Assembly (NCBI GenBank): GCA_008297795.1
Contig: VBQP01000048.1
Span: forward strand, 1-11,327
DNA length: 11,327 nt
Reading direction: 5' to 3'
From: Thermoplasmata archaeon
GTDB taxonomy: Archaea; Thermoplasmatota; E2; UBA202; DSCA01
The stretch's first letter is position 1, and every line of letters starts with the position of its first letter. The notes under the pieces were generated by a model. The model did not search any database and was not told the origin of the DNA. It worked only from the letters and a program-made list of their open reading frames with translations. Made by a program: the position numbers and the translations under genes. Below, in pieces: positions 5,840-11,327 of this stretch.

Positions 5840-6366
5840 ACAGGCCAGTCCTGCATCGGACCATAAGGCGTGTTTTTGGTCGTTGTTTCCACAGATGCAA
5901 TTGCACGAAGTACATCCATTCCATCTATTACTTTACCGAAGGCGGCATAACTTCCGTCCAGACCGTGCTGGTCACCGTCACATATGAAAAACTGGCTTGT
6001 GGCGCTGTTGGGATCTGTTGTCCTTGCCATTGATATCGCACCGTCAACATGTGTCACATCCGGGTTTGTCTCCAGAGGTATTGGGCCGAACGGGCTTTCT
6101 TTATGTGTGCCATTTGGATAAAATCCGCCGCCCTGGATAACAAAGTTTTTTATCACGCGGTGGAATACGAGCCCGTCGTAGAAGCCGCTTTCCGCGAGTT
6201 TAATGAAATTTTCTGTTGTAATCTTCATTTTATCTTCGTATAATTCCACCTTCATTGTTCCCATGTTTGTCTTTATTACAGCGACGGGGTGTTTTTCCTT
6301 TTCCGTGCATCCGCTGAAAGAGGATGCTATGATAATGCCCAGAAGGAGTATCGCAAATCTTTTCAT
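5833..6366 (-). CDS. Lipoprotein cyclophilin-type peptidyl-prolyl isomerase, 3' end apparently frameshifted
   Basis: The 177-residue protein begins with a lipoprotein signal (LLLGIIIASSFSGC; lipid-attachment Cys20) and continues as a small cyclophilin. VFHRVIKNFVIQGGG supplies the catalytic Arg70 with Phe75 and Gln78, SMART...NSATSQFFI forms the substrate groove, and GSYAAFGKVIDGMDVL is also typical. It should catalyse proline cis-trans isomerisation outside the membrane. The frame ends QDWPVM and stop. In the next frame the DNA continues GATGTAATC... to give DVIIESITIE and a TAG at 5807-5809, which is the normal cyclophilin C-terminus. One lost base near 5839-5841 (GTGGAT reduced to GTGAT) explains this, either as a real mutation or an assembly error. 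A repaired gene would span 5807-6366 and encode about 186 residues. A TATA-like element lies at 6401-6409. Confidence 0.9.
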   Translation of the reverse strand: MKRFAILLLGIIIASSFSGCTEKEKHPVAVIKTNMGTMKVELYEDKMKITTENFIKLAESGFYDGLVFHRVIKNFVIQGGGFYPNGTHKESPFGPIPLETNPDVTHVDGAISMARTTDPNSATSQFFICDGDQHGLDGSYAAFGKVIDGMDVLRAIASVETTTKNTPYGPMQDWPVM

Positions 6367-6400
6367 ACCATCTTTTCATACCCATGTATTTGGAATTGAT

Positions 6401-6409
6401 AGATATATT
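6401..6409 (-). promoter_or_regulatory. TATA-like element upstream of the cyclophilin gene
   Basis: The minus strand reads AAATATATCT across this site, about 38 nt before the ATG at 6366, which predicts a leader of roughly 10-13 bases. It lies in the 51-bp gap after the DUF763 gene. Read-through from DUF763 is an alternative. Confidence 0.4.
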
Positions 6410-6417
6410 TTTGGATT

Positions 6418-7524
6418 TCATGCATGAGAAGCAATTTCATCAGGCAGAATTTTCTTCATGCGCCTTATGGCTTTCAATTTCTCGTCTTTCCCGAGTTTTG
6501 CCTCCTCTATACCCTGTTTTATTATCATGGTCACTTCATCCATCGCTTTTCTGTCCACAGGATATGGCACCCCGTCTTTTCCACCAACTGCAAAAGAATA
6601 TTTGATGGGGTCTTCCCACGAGGGAGGCGCCCCGTATATCAATTCAGATATATACGCAAGAGCCCTCACCGTTGCAGGTCCAACCCCTTTTATGGAAAGC
6701 ATTTCTTCATAATTTTTTGGCTGGAATTCGTATATGCCCTTTATAACATTCCAGTTTATCCGCCTTGGCATATCTAGATATGGAATATTTTTGTTCCATC
6801 CGTCAAGTGTTGTCTGGCAGAGCGGTTTTTTCAGCCGCTCCCAGTCTCTTATCAGATTTCGGGGGTTATCTTTCACTATATCAACAGACAACTCTCTTGC
6901 CTCTTCGCTCTTTTTCGAGGTCATATCCATCGCCCTTTCTTTTCTCCCCAGAATCGCACTGTGGGGCTCCTCTATAAAGTTATTCAGGGCATCGGATAGC
7001 CAGTGATATCTCCTTGCATATCTGTAATCTGCATTCATTCCCTGCTGGATAACTGCCCAGTCCCCGTCTTCAGATATTATAATGACATGGTGGTAAAGAG
7101 AGTATCCATCCTGAAGAGCAGCGTTATCCACTTTTGCTGCCATCCTGCTGGCATATTTTAGAGAATTTACGGTGCTTTCTCGCAGACCCATATCTTCTCC
7201 TATTTTCTCTATCTCTTCAAGGGCTTTGTTTGAAACTCTGCCCTTTCCCCCGGCAACTCTTATCTCGCTTTTCTGCGCGAGAGCCTCTTTAAGTGCTCCG
7301 CATGTGACTGTTGTTGTGCCAGAGGAATGCCAGTCAAATCCAAGCACGCATGAAAACGCCTGGAACCAGAAAGGGTCTGAAATTGTCTGCAAAAACCTTT
7401 TTCTTCCATACTCCTCTATCATGACCTCTGATATTGCCCCTGCAAGTTTCACCATTCTCCCGAATAGCCACCTGGGCGCTTTCCCGGGGTGCAGGGGAAG
7501 AGATGCCACCCCTGTCCTTTTCAT
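6418..7524 (-). CDS. DUF763 family protein
   Basis: The 368-residue protein starts MKRTGVASLPLHPGKAPRWL, the typical DUF763 opening, and runs the family's usual length. Conserved blocks include LGFDWHSSGTTTV (61-73), RVAGGKGRVSN (89-99), YHHVIIISEDGDWAVIQQGM (144-163) and GGKDGVPYPVDR (314-325). Residues about 275-297 (MLSIKGVGPATVRALAYISE) form a clear helix-hairpin-helix motif of the kind used for sequence-independent DNA contact. DUF763 has no established function as far as I know; the HhH suggests nucleic-acid binding. The open frame extends to 7557, but the family start and a TATA box at 7546-7553, about 25 nt upstream, fix the start at 7524 (or the adjacent ATG at 7527). Confidence 0.9.
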   Translation of the reverse strand: MKRTGVASLPLHPGKAPRWLFGRMVKLAGAISEVMIEEYGRKRFLQTISDPFWFQAFSCVLGFDWHSSGTTTVTCGALKEALAQKSEIRVAGGKGRVSNKALEEIEKIGEDMGLRESTVNSLKYASRMAAKVDNAALQDGYSLYHHVIIISEDGDWAVIQQGMNADYRYARRYHWLSDALNNFIEEPHSAILGRKERAMDMTSKKSEEARELSVDIVKDNPRNLIRDWERLKKPLCQTTLDGWNKNIPYLDMPRRINWNVIKGIYEFQPKNYEEMLSIKGVGPATVRALAYISELIYGAPPSWEDPIKYSFAVGGKDGVPYPVDRKAMDEVTMIIKQGIEEAKLGKDEKLKAIRRMKKILPDEIASHA

Positions 7525-7545
7525 CATATTTTTATGGGCGTGGGA

Positions 7546-7553
7546 ATATAAAA
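7546..7553 (-). promoter_or_regulatory. TATA box of the DUF763 gene
   Basis: The minus strand reads TTTTATAT about 25 nt before the paired ATGs at 7527/7524, as in a leaderless archaeal promoter. It decides against the longer open frame to 7557, whose start codon would lie upstream of the TATA box. Confidence 0.55.
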
Positions 7554-7596
7554 GCATGAGGGGGGCAAATGTTTAAATAAAAAACTTTCCTTTTGT

Positions 7597-7684
7597 AAAA
7601 AACTATGGGAGGCAGGGGGATGAAGAGGCGGTGATTGGAAAAAGTAGAGGAGGGAAAATCCTCTTCCTATCCCCCATTTCGTGA
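7597..7684 (-). ncRNA. Candidate small RNA with a long hairpin (strand uncertain)
   Basis: Two arms, 7615-7628 (GGGGGATGAAGAGG) and 7660-7675 (CCTCTTCCTATCCCCC), pair as 7 bp, a 2-base bulge, then 7 bp, around a loop of about 31 bases. On the minus strand a TATA element (CTTTATAAAC, 7713-7704) would start transcription near 7684, just before the hairpin, and six Ts at 7602-7597 could end it, giving an RNA of roughly 88 nt. The minus-strand loop contains CCCTCCTC, similar to the anti-Shine-Dalgarno of 16S rRNA. On the plus strand TTTAAATAA (7572-7580) would also start just before the hairpin, so either strand is possible. No convincing reading frame lies in it. A DNA cruciform or a terminator are alternatives. 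Confidence 0.35.
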
Positions 7685-7720
7685 AAGTAAAAATGTTCTT
7701 ATTGTTTATAAAGGATATCT

Positions 7721-7757
7721 GACAAACATCGAATTGTATGAGACAAATATCGAACAC
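7721..7757 (+). promoter_or_regulatory. Direct-repeat operator candidate upstream of the winged-helix operon
   Basis: GACAAACATCGAA (7721-7733) and GACAAATATCGAA (7742-7754) match at 12 of 13 bases and start 21 bp apart, two helical turns. They sit just upstream of the TATA box at 7761-7772 and between it and the minus-strand TATA at 7704-7713. This geometry suits cooperative binding by a regulator, most simply the winged-helix protein at 8072-8626. The extended sequence TATCGAACAC (7748-7757) recurs at 9828-9837. Confidence 0.55.
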
Positions 7758-7760
7758 AAA

Positions 7761-7772
7761 ATTTTTTATATC
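7761..7772 (+). promoter_or_regulatory. TATA box of the small membrane protein/winged-helix operon
   Basis: The sequence ATTTTTTATATC lies about 50 nt before the ATG at 7816, which predicts a start site near 7792 and a leader of about 20 bases. The A-rich sequence before it could serve as the TFB-recognition element, next to the second direct repeat. Confidence 0.55.
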
Positions 7773-7815
7773 TTCCTCTGATAAGTAAACTTGGGGTGTT
7801 AGCATAGAAGAGATA

Positions 7816-8049
7816 ATGATATTTTCATCAATTGTAATGCTTGGGCTTGCGTTTTTATTGCTAATTGTTTCTGCTGTTTCGTATGCAAGAATAAAGGACA
7901 TAAAGATGCTATTTCTGGTGGCTGCGTTTTCCATGTTTCTGCTGAAAGGAATATTTCTGATAACAGATATTGCCAATCAGAGTTTGAGTTTGATAGTGCT
8001 TGACCTTCTGATAATAGTATTTCTTTATCTCACTGTGGTCAGGAGATAG
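7816..8049 (+). CDS. Small membrane protein paired with a winged-helix regulator (DUF7521-like)
   Basis: The 77-residue product is almost entirely hydrophobic, with three predicted transmembrane segments: about 2-22, 30-50 and 56-74. Between the first two is a short basic stretch, SYARIKDIK, and the chain ends VVRR. Small archaeal membrane proteins with this layout (DUF7521-like; family assigned by resemblance only) are often found directly before winged-helix regulator genes, as here, 22 bp from the next ATG. It could sense the membrane or tether the regulator; that is inference. No catalytic residues are visible. It is the first gene of a two-gene operon with the TATA box at 7761-7772. Confidence 0.75.
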   Translation: MIFSSIVMLGLAFLLLIVSAVSYARIKDIKMLFLVAAFSMFLLKGIFLITDIANQSLSLIVLDLLIIVFLYLTVVRR

Positions 8050-8071
8050 GTAGTTACAGGAGTGTTACCAG

Positions 8072-8626
8072 ATGATAAAAGAGGATTCGCTTGCCCTGGA
8101 AACAAGAAGAAAGATATACAACCTTATTTTGAATTATCCGGGGCTTCACGAGAGAGAGATTGCAAGAAAGTTGAATATCTCTCTCAGCACCCTCGACTAT
8201 CATCTCCATTATCTCGAGAAAAGAGAGATAATCGTTTCAAAAAAAGACGGCAGATACACCCGCTACTTTGCATCTCTGAAGGTGGGCATGCAGGACAAAA
8301 AAATAATAGCAATATTGCGGCAGAAAACACCCCGCAAAATAGTTTTATTCCTTTTGATGCATCCGGGCTCTATTCACAAGGAGATTTGTGAGGGGGTAAA
8401 AAAATCTCCATCCACCATATCCTTTCACCTCAAAAAAATGATTGATGCAGGAATAATAGAAGCAGTCTCTCTCGGCAGGGAAACCGCATATTCTGTGAAG
8501 GATGAGGAAGAAGTTGTAAAAATGCTTATTACATACAAAAACACATTCCTCGACAGCGCAGTCGACAGTTTCATAGAAACCTGGTCGTCTCTCAATCCGG
8601 AACAGGTAAAAAAATTCAAAGAGTAG
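8072..8626 (+). CDS. Tandem winged-helix-turn-helix transcriptional regulator
   Basis: The 184-residue cytosolic protein has two winged-helix domains in tandem. The first spans about 10-67 with recognition helix LSTLDYHLHYLEKREIIV and the wing DGRYTRYFA. The second spans about 85-142 with PSTISFHLKKMIDAGIIE and wing GRETAYSV. Both fit the archaeal ArsR/MarR-like HTH group that contains HxxYLE-type recognition helices. The C-terminal 40 residues (about 143-184) are helical and may mediate dimerisation. There is no obvious ligand domain or metal-binding Cys set. The start is preceded by GGAG (8059-8062) nine bases upstream. It probably binds the direct repeats upstream of its own operon (7721-7757). 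The gene ends 11 bp inside the convergent surface-protein gene, whose promoter carries a similar site. Confidence 0.9.
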   Translation: MIKEDSLALETRRKIYNLILNYPGLHEREIARKLNISLSTLDYHLHYLEKREIIVSKKDGRYTRYFASLKVGMQDKKIIAILRQKTPRKIVLFLLMHPGSIHKEICEGVKKSPSTISFHLKKMIDAGIIEAVSLGRETAYSVKDEEEVVKMLITYKNTFLDSAVDSFIETWSSLNPEQVKKFKE

Positions 8627-9782
8627 AATTGTCCTTCCTGAACATTGCCCATGCTGCAGCAATGACAACCATCATGGCGCCCACTGCCGCCATCCCTGTG
8701 AAAATCGGATTTTTTACAAGAGATTCTATGGTTATGGTATGGGTGCTGAAGTGTGGTATGCTTATTAACAGGAAGAATTCATCTCCACACTTGGATTTCA
8801 CATAGACCACTGAATACTCGGGTTGCAGTCCGTCATCATCGGGATTAAGAACATCTGAAAGGTTATCTGCCATTGGAATTTCATTTCCGTCAAATATCAC
8901 CTTAAAATCTTTTGATGAGAATGCCCCCTTGCCTATATTAACCTTTATTGTCTTGCCTGTTGTATGGTCATCTCCGCTGACGGTAAACTCTGCTTTTTCT
9001 GAACTCAGGTCTCCAGCCTTTATCGTCACATTGCTGTAATAGGATACGGAATCCACTCCGTAACTTTCATTCTTCTTTACTATTGTAATCTCACCCCCGA
9101 GTGTCCCTTTCTTTATTGCTTCCTCAACCGTTTTTATTTTCTCAGTTCCATCTGAAAGTGGTCTTAGATCAGTCCCTCTGAACATTATATTGCCTGTAGC
9201 TACTATGTCTCCATCGCTCTGGTAAAGGGGGTTGGTACTTATTATTGTGCCAGAGAAATTGTCTCTTGAAAGTTCAACCAGATTCCCTTTCCATATGAGT
9301 TCATAGTTTGTCAGGTTGTGAAATACTATTTTTCCTGTGGTATGTATCCTCAAAAAGTTTATTGAACTGTCATGCATCTCTACGCTGCAGTTCCCATATG
9401 TAAAAGATATCTCCGACCTTTCAAATGATATTTTGTTGTAGGACAAATCTCTTATATAGTCTTTCAGCCACTCCTCTTTGGACAGCAACTTTTTAATCAG
9501 TGCATCATCGAGAATCTGGAAAAGTATTTCCATATGGTCAGACTTGTATACTATATCCAGAAGGTGTGTCCCATCCTCAGAATAAACGGAAATCATGCAT
9601 CCCTCAAGACCGGAGAGCGCATATTTTCCTGCAATTCCGTCCGAGCCGTACTGGCAGAAACCGCCCACATCAAAATAATGGTTATCGCTAATTTCATTAC
9701 CACCTGCATCTCCCAGAACTGTGCCGCTTCCAAAAATTACAAGCAATATGATGGCTGGAACAAGCAGTTTCATACCTTTCAT
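8616..9782 (-). CDS. Second secreted, C-terminally anchored surface protein, unknown family
   Basis: I do not recognise a family. The 388-residue protein begins with a signal sequence (MKLLVPAIILLVIFGSGTVLG, about 4-24) and ends with a transmembrane helix (about 360-381) plus the tail RKDNSTL, so it should be anchored with the bulk outside. The middle (about 120-280) is a run of short beta-strand-like repeats (SEISFTYGNCSVEMHDSS, GKIVFHNLTNYELIWKGNLV, GDIVATGNIMFRG), as in beta-helix or beta-sandwich proteins. The region just before the anchor, FLLISIPHFSTHTITIESL, resembles the membrane-proximal strand of archaeal surface-layer proteins. Several N-x-S/T sequons are visible. The TATA box at 9804-9813 is about 26 nt from the ATG at 9782. 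A copy of the putative winged-helix site lies just upstream of it. Confidence 0.75.
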   Translation of the reverse strand: MKGMKLLVPAIILLVIFGSGTVLGDAGGNEISDNHYFDVGGFCQYGSDGIAGKYALSGLEGCMISVYSEDGTHLLDIVYKSDHMEILFQILDDALIKKLLSKEEWLKDYIRDLSYNKISFERSEISFTYGNCSVEMHDSSINFLRIHTTGKIVFHNLTNYELIWKGNLVELSRDNFSGTIISTNPLYQSDGDIVATGNIMFRGTDLRPLSDGTEKIKTVEEAIKKGTLGGEITIVKKNESYGVDSVSYYSNVTIKAGDLSSEKAEFTVSGDDHTTGKTIKVNIGKGAFSSKDFKVIFDGNEIPMADNLSDVLNPDDDGLQPEYSVVYVKSKCGDEFFLLISIPHFSTHTITIESLVKNPIFTGMAAVGAMMVVIAAAWAMFRKDNSTL

Positions 9783-9803
9783 CCTGAGGTAATATTCCTT
9801 TTT

Positions 9804-9813
9804 ATTTTATAAA
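9804..9813 (-). promoter_or_regulatory. TATA box of the second surface-protein gene
   Basis: The minus strand reads TTTATAAAAT about 26 nt before the ATG at 9782, consistent with a leaderless mRNA. Confidence 0.55.
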
Positions 9814-9823
9814 GAGTATGGTA

Positions 9824-9837
9824 CATTTATCGAACAC
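9824..9837 (-). promoter_or_regulatory. Third copy of the putative winged-helix regulator site
   Basis: The plus strand reads CATTTATCGAACAC, which agrees with 7744-7757 (CAAATATCGAACAC) at 12 of 14 bases, including ten identical in a row (TATCGAACAC). It lies about 11 bp upstream of the TATA box of the surface-protein gene, inside the last codons of deoxyhypusine synthase. Its orientation relative to the promoter is opposite to that at 7744. Only one copy is seen here. Confidence 0.4.
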
Positions 9838-10768
9838 TTTTGTTTTTGTCTCCGATCCTGTTTATCAGGGATGCAGCCATGAGCGGCAGAAGAACCGTTG
9901 CATCGCCCTCTATTGTCACATACTTTGCCTTCTCTTTCAACTTCCCCCATGATATTCCTTCTCTTATTCTTGCCCCAGATAACGAGCCATCCCATTCAGG
10001 CGAGGAGGTTATGTAAACAGCGCTGTCCAGGCCACCTCGAAACTGACTCCACCATATTAGGTGGTGCTTTGATATGCCGCCGCCTACTATTAGCGCCCCC
10101 ATTTTTCCCTCTTCGGTGAAAAATATGTCTGCCAGTTCTTTCTCATCTTTCAGCAAATCGATTTTGAATTTGTGGGACTGGGAGAACATCCATATCTGGG
10201 AGCCGACGGCGCCGTCGGTGATTCCGGGTACATAAACAGGTACTTTGTTCTTCCATGCCCAGTAAAGTATTGAATCCTCGTCAAGTCTCTTTCCTATTTG
10301 CTCGCATATCTCTCTTGTTCCCCACTCTTCCTTTTCCTTCACCATTTCTTCGAGGATTTCCTGCATTTTCTCTTCTATTATGGTTCCGTAACTATCATTT
10401 GGCACAAGAACATTTCCCAGCCTGTTCACCCCTTTCTGATGAAGTTCCACATCATCCATGAGAAAAGAGCCGTGGTAGTAATCTTTCCAGTTTCTCGCCA
10501 TATCGTGGTCAAGGGTGCCGCAGGTCGTTATTATCACGTCCACAATGCCGCGCTTTACCATTTCCTTTATAACACCTCTCGTTCCTGTTGCGATTATGCA
10601 TGCAGGGAATGAAAGACATATTCTGTATCCCTCTTTCACCATTTCCTCAAGTATATTCACTCCTTCGCCAACTTTTTTTGCTGTAAATCCGCCTGCATCA
10701 TACATCTGTTTTACAATTTCATCGGCGCTAATATTCTCGTGGAGTGATATGTCTTTTACAGGTATCAT
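9827..10768 (-). CDS. dys: Deoxyhypusine synthase
   Basis: The 313-residue cytosolic enzyme transfers the aminobutyl group of spermidine, using NAD, to one lysine of aIF5A. Family landmarks are ISADEIVKQMYDAGGFTAKK (14-32), TTCGTLDHDMARNW (81-94), PGITDGAVGSQ (181-191), GGGISKHH (229-236; histidine of the active site), EWDGSLSGARIREGISWGKL with Lys276 matching the lysine that forms the enzyme-aminobutyl intermediate, and EGDATVLLPLM. The open frame continues 36 codons upstream, but the start at 10768 is fixed by the family N-terminus and a TATA box at 10791-10798 about 25 nt away. Its substrate gene, aIF5A, opens the window. The gene follows the thermosome gene on the same strand with a 67-bp gap. 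Confidence 0.95.
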   Translation of the reverse strand: MIPVKDISLHENISADEIVKQMYDAGGFTAKKVGEGVNILEEMVKEGYRICLSFPACIIATGTRGVIKEMVKRGIVDVIITTCGTLDHDMARNWKDYYHGSFLMDDVELHQKGVNRLGNVLVPNDSYGTIIEEKMQEILEEMVKEKEEWGTREICEQIGKRLDEDSILYWAWKNKVPVYVPGITDGAVGSQIWMFSQSHKFKIDLLKDEKELADIFFTEEGKMGALIVGGGISKHHLIWWSQFRGGLDSAVYITSSPEWDGSLSGARIREGISWGKLKEKAKYVTIEGDATVLLPLMAASLINRIGDKNKSVR

Positions 10769-10790
10769 GGAAATGAAAAATGAAAAGAGG

Positions 10791-10798
10791 TATAAAAA
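10791..10798 (-). promoter_or_regulatory. TATA box of the deoxyhypusine synthase gene
   Basis: The minus strand reads TTTTTATA about 25 nt before the ATG at 10768, giving a leaderless transcript. The same T-run lies about 40 nt after the thermosome stop codon and could also help end that transcript. Confidence 0.55.
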
Positions 10799-10835
10799 GA
10801 ATGGGTAAAGATGGGGAAGAGGGGTCTGGCTTTGC

Positions 10836-11327
10836 TCAGTATTCGGGCATTCCGCCGCCCATGCCGCCCTCGCCACCGCCGCCTGAGCCGCCGCTGCTTC
10901 CCTTTGCTGCTATGATGTCGTCTATGCGCAGTATCATCACTGTTGTTTCAGTTGCAGACTTTATTGCCTGTGTTCCTACCCTAAGCGGTTCAACAACGTT
11001 CTTGCTTCTCATGTCGCTTGGTTTTCCTTCAAATATGTCCACACCGTAGGTCTTCTTTCCTTCCTTGTGGGCTTTCTTCAGTTCTATGAGCATATCAATC
11101 GCGTCAAGCCCTGCGTTTGTCGCAAGCGTTTTGGGAATGACTTCAATTGCATCTGCAAATGCCTCGACAGCCATCTGCTCCCTGCCGCCGACGCTGCTTG
11201 CAAAGTCCCTCAGGGCGAGAGAAATCTCTGTTGCTGCCGAGCCGCCGCCTGTGGTTATCTTTCCGTCCTCGAGTGTTGCTGCCACCACAGACAAAGCATC
11301 ATGCATTCCGCGCTCTATCTCATCCAC
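10836..11327 (-). CDS. Thermosome (group II chaperonin) subunit, C-terminal part (cut by window edge)
   Basis: The frame is open to the window edge and gives 163 residues; the first codon is an internal GTG (Val), not a start. The sequence VDEIERGMHDALSVVAATLEDGKITTGGGSAATE matches the C-terminal intermediate and equatorial domains of archaeal thermosomes, including the GGG before the ATP-domain helix. NAGLDAIDMLIELKKAHKEG and MILRIDDIIAAKG follow as usual. Group II chaperonins form double eight- or nine-fold rings that fold cytosolic proteins with ATP. The chain ends in a Gly-rich tail (GGSGGGGEGGMGGGMPEY), the flexible tail that lines the central cavity. About two thirds of the gene is outside the window. 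Confidence 0.95.
   Translation of the reverse strand: MDEIERGMHDALSVVAATLEDGKITTGGGSAATEISLALRDFASSVGGREQMAVEAFADAIEVIPKTLATNAGLDAIDMLIELKKAHKEGKKTYGVDIFEGKPSDMRSKNVVEPLRVGTQAIKSATETTVMILRIDDIIAAKGSSGGSGGGGEGGMGGGMPEY

Noticed and set aside
6424..7576. Plus-strand open frames opposite DUF763
   Set aside because: They are antisense shadows of a conserved protein, with no recognisable motif.
7524..7976. 150-codon minus-strand open frame opposite the regulatory region and small membrane gene
   Set aside because: The peptide is low-complexity with no family pattern, overlaps the DUF763 start, and is opposite a convincing membrane-protein gene.
8062..8391. 109-codon plus-strand frame overlapping the winged-helix gene
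   Set aside because: It is a shadow of the regulator, whose two HTH domains are clear in the other frame.
10769..10876. Upstream extension of deoxyhypusine synthase
   Set aside because: It runs through the TATA box into the thermosome coding end; the conserved N-terminus begins at 10768.
10836..10890. G/C-rich repetitive stretch (GGC/GCC-type) at the thermosome end
   Set aside because: It encodes the usual Gly/Met-rich thermosome tail and is not a separate repeat element.
1..11327. Defence island, mobile element, CRISPR array or tRNA in the window
   Set aside because: No transposase, integrase, cas gene, regular repeat-spacer array, terminal inverted repeat or tRNA-like cloverleaf was seen; the E1/Ubl pair lacks the E2 and JAB partners of bacterial anti-phage ubiquitin-like systems.

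Overview
The window looks archaeal, most likely from a Thermoplasmatota-type euryarchaeal lineage. It carries a group II chaperonin (thermosome) end, deoxyhypusine synthase, the start of translation factor aIF5A, a DUF763 protein and a methanogen-type SHMT relative. Nearly every gene or operon has an A/T-rich TATA box about 25 nt before its ATG, the arrangement of archaeal leaderless transcripts. The lineage is an inference; no rRNA or tRNA is visible. I see no insertion sequence, phage gene, CRISPR array or tRNA. The DNA is compactly coded and moderately AT-rich.

Layout. 1-121 (minus): first 40 codons of aIF5A, including its hypusination loop. 213-1205 (plus): histone-deacetylase-family amidohydrolase, divergent from aIF5A. 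1190-1573 (minus): QueF-type T-fold protein. 1668-2210 (plus): DUF2085 membrane protein. 2205-2642 (minus): HycI-like hydrogenase maturation protease. 2679-4843 (minus): an overlapping three-gene operon, transcribed as SHMT-like PLP enzyme, then E1-like ThiF/MoeB, then ubiquitin-like MoaD. 4873-5769 (minus): membrane-anchored surface protein. 5833-6366 (minus): lipoprotein cyclophilin with a probable 3' frameshift. 6418-7524 (minus): DUF763 protein. 7525-7815: a regulatory region with a long hairpin (candidate small RNA), a pair of 13-bp direct repeats spaced 21 bp apart, and a TATA box. 7816-8626 (plus): small membrane protein plus double winged-helix regulator. 8616-9782 (minus): second surface protein. 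9827-10768 (minus): deoxyhypusine synthase. 10836-11327 (minus): thermosome C-terminus, cut by the window edge.

How the genes fit together. aIF5A and deoxyhypusine synthase are substrate and enzyme of one modification, placed about 10 kb apart, and an HDAC-fold deacylase diverges from aIF5A. The SHMT-like/E1/Ubl operon resembles protein-thiocarboxylate sulfur-carrier modules, but its PLP enzyme has lost several SHMT active-site features, so the operon may do something other than standard C1 or molybdopterin chemistry. The winged-helix gene and its small membrane partner look like a membrane-linked regulatory pair. A 10-base sequence shared between its promoter and that of the convergent surface-protein gene suggests a small local regulon.

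Most genes are recognisable housekeeping or conserved archaeal families. The least explained elements are the SHMT-like/E1/Ubl operon, the hairpin plus repeat region at 7597-7772, and the cyclophilin frameshift.
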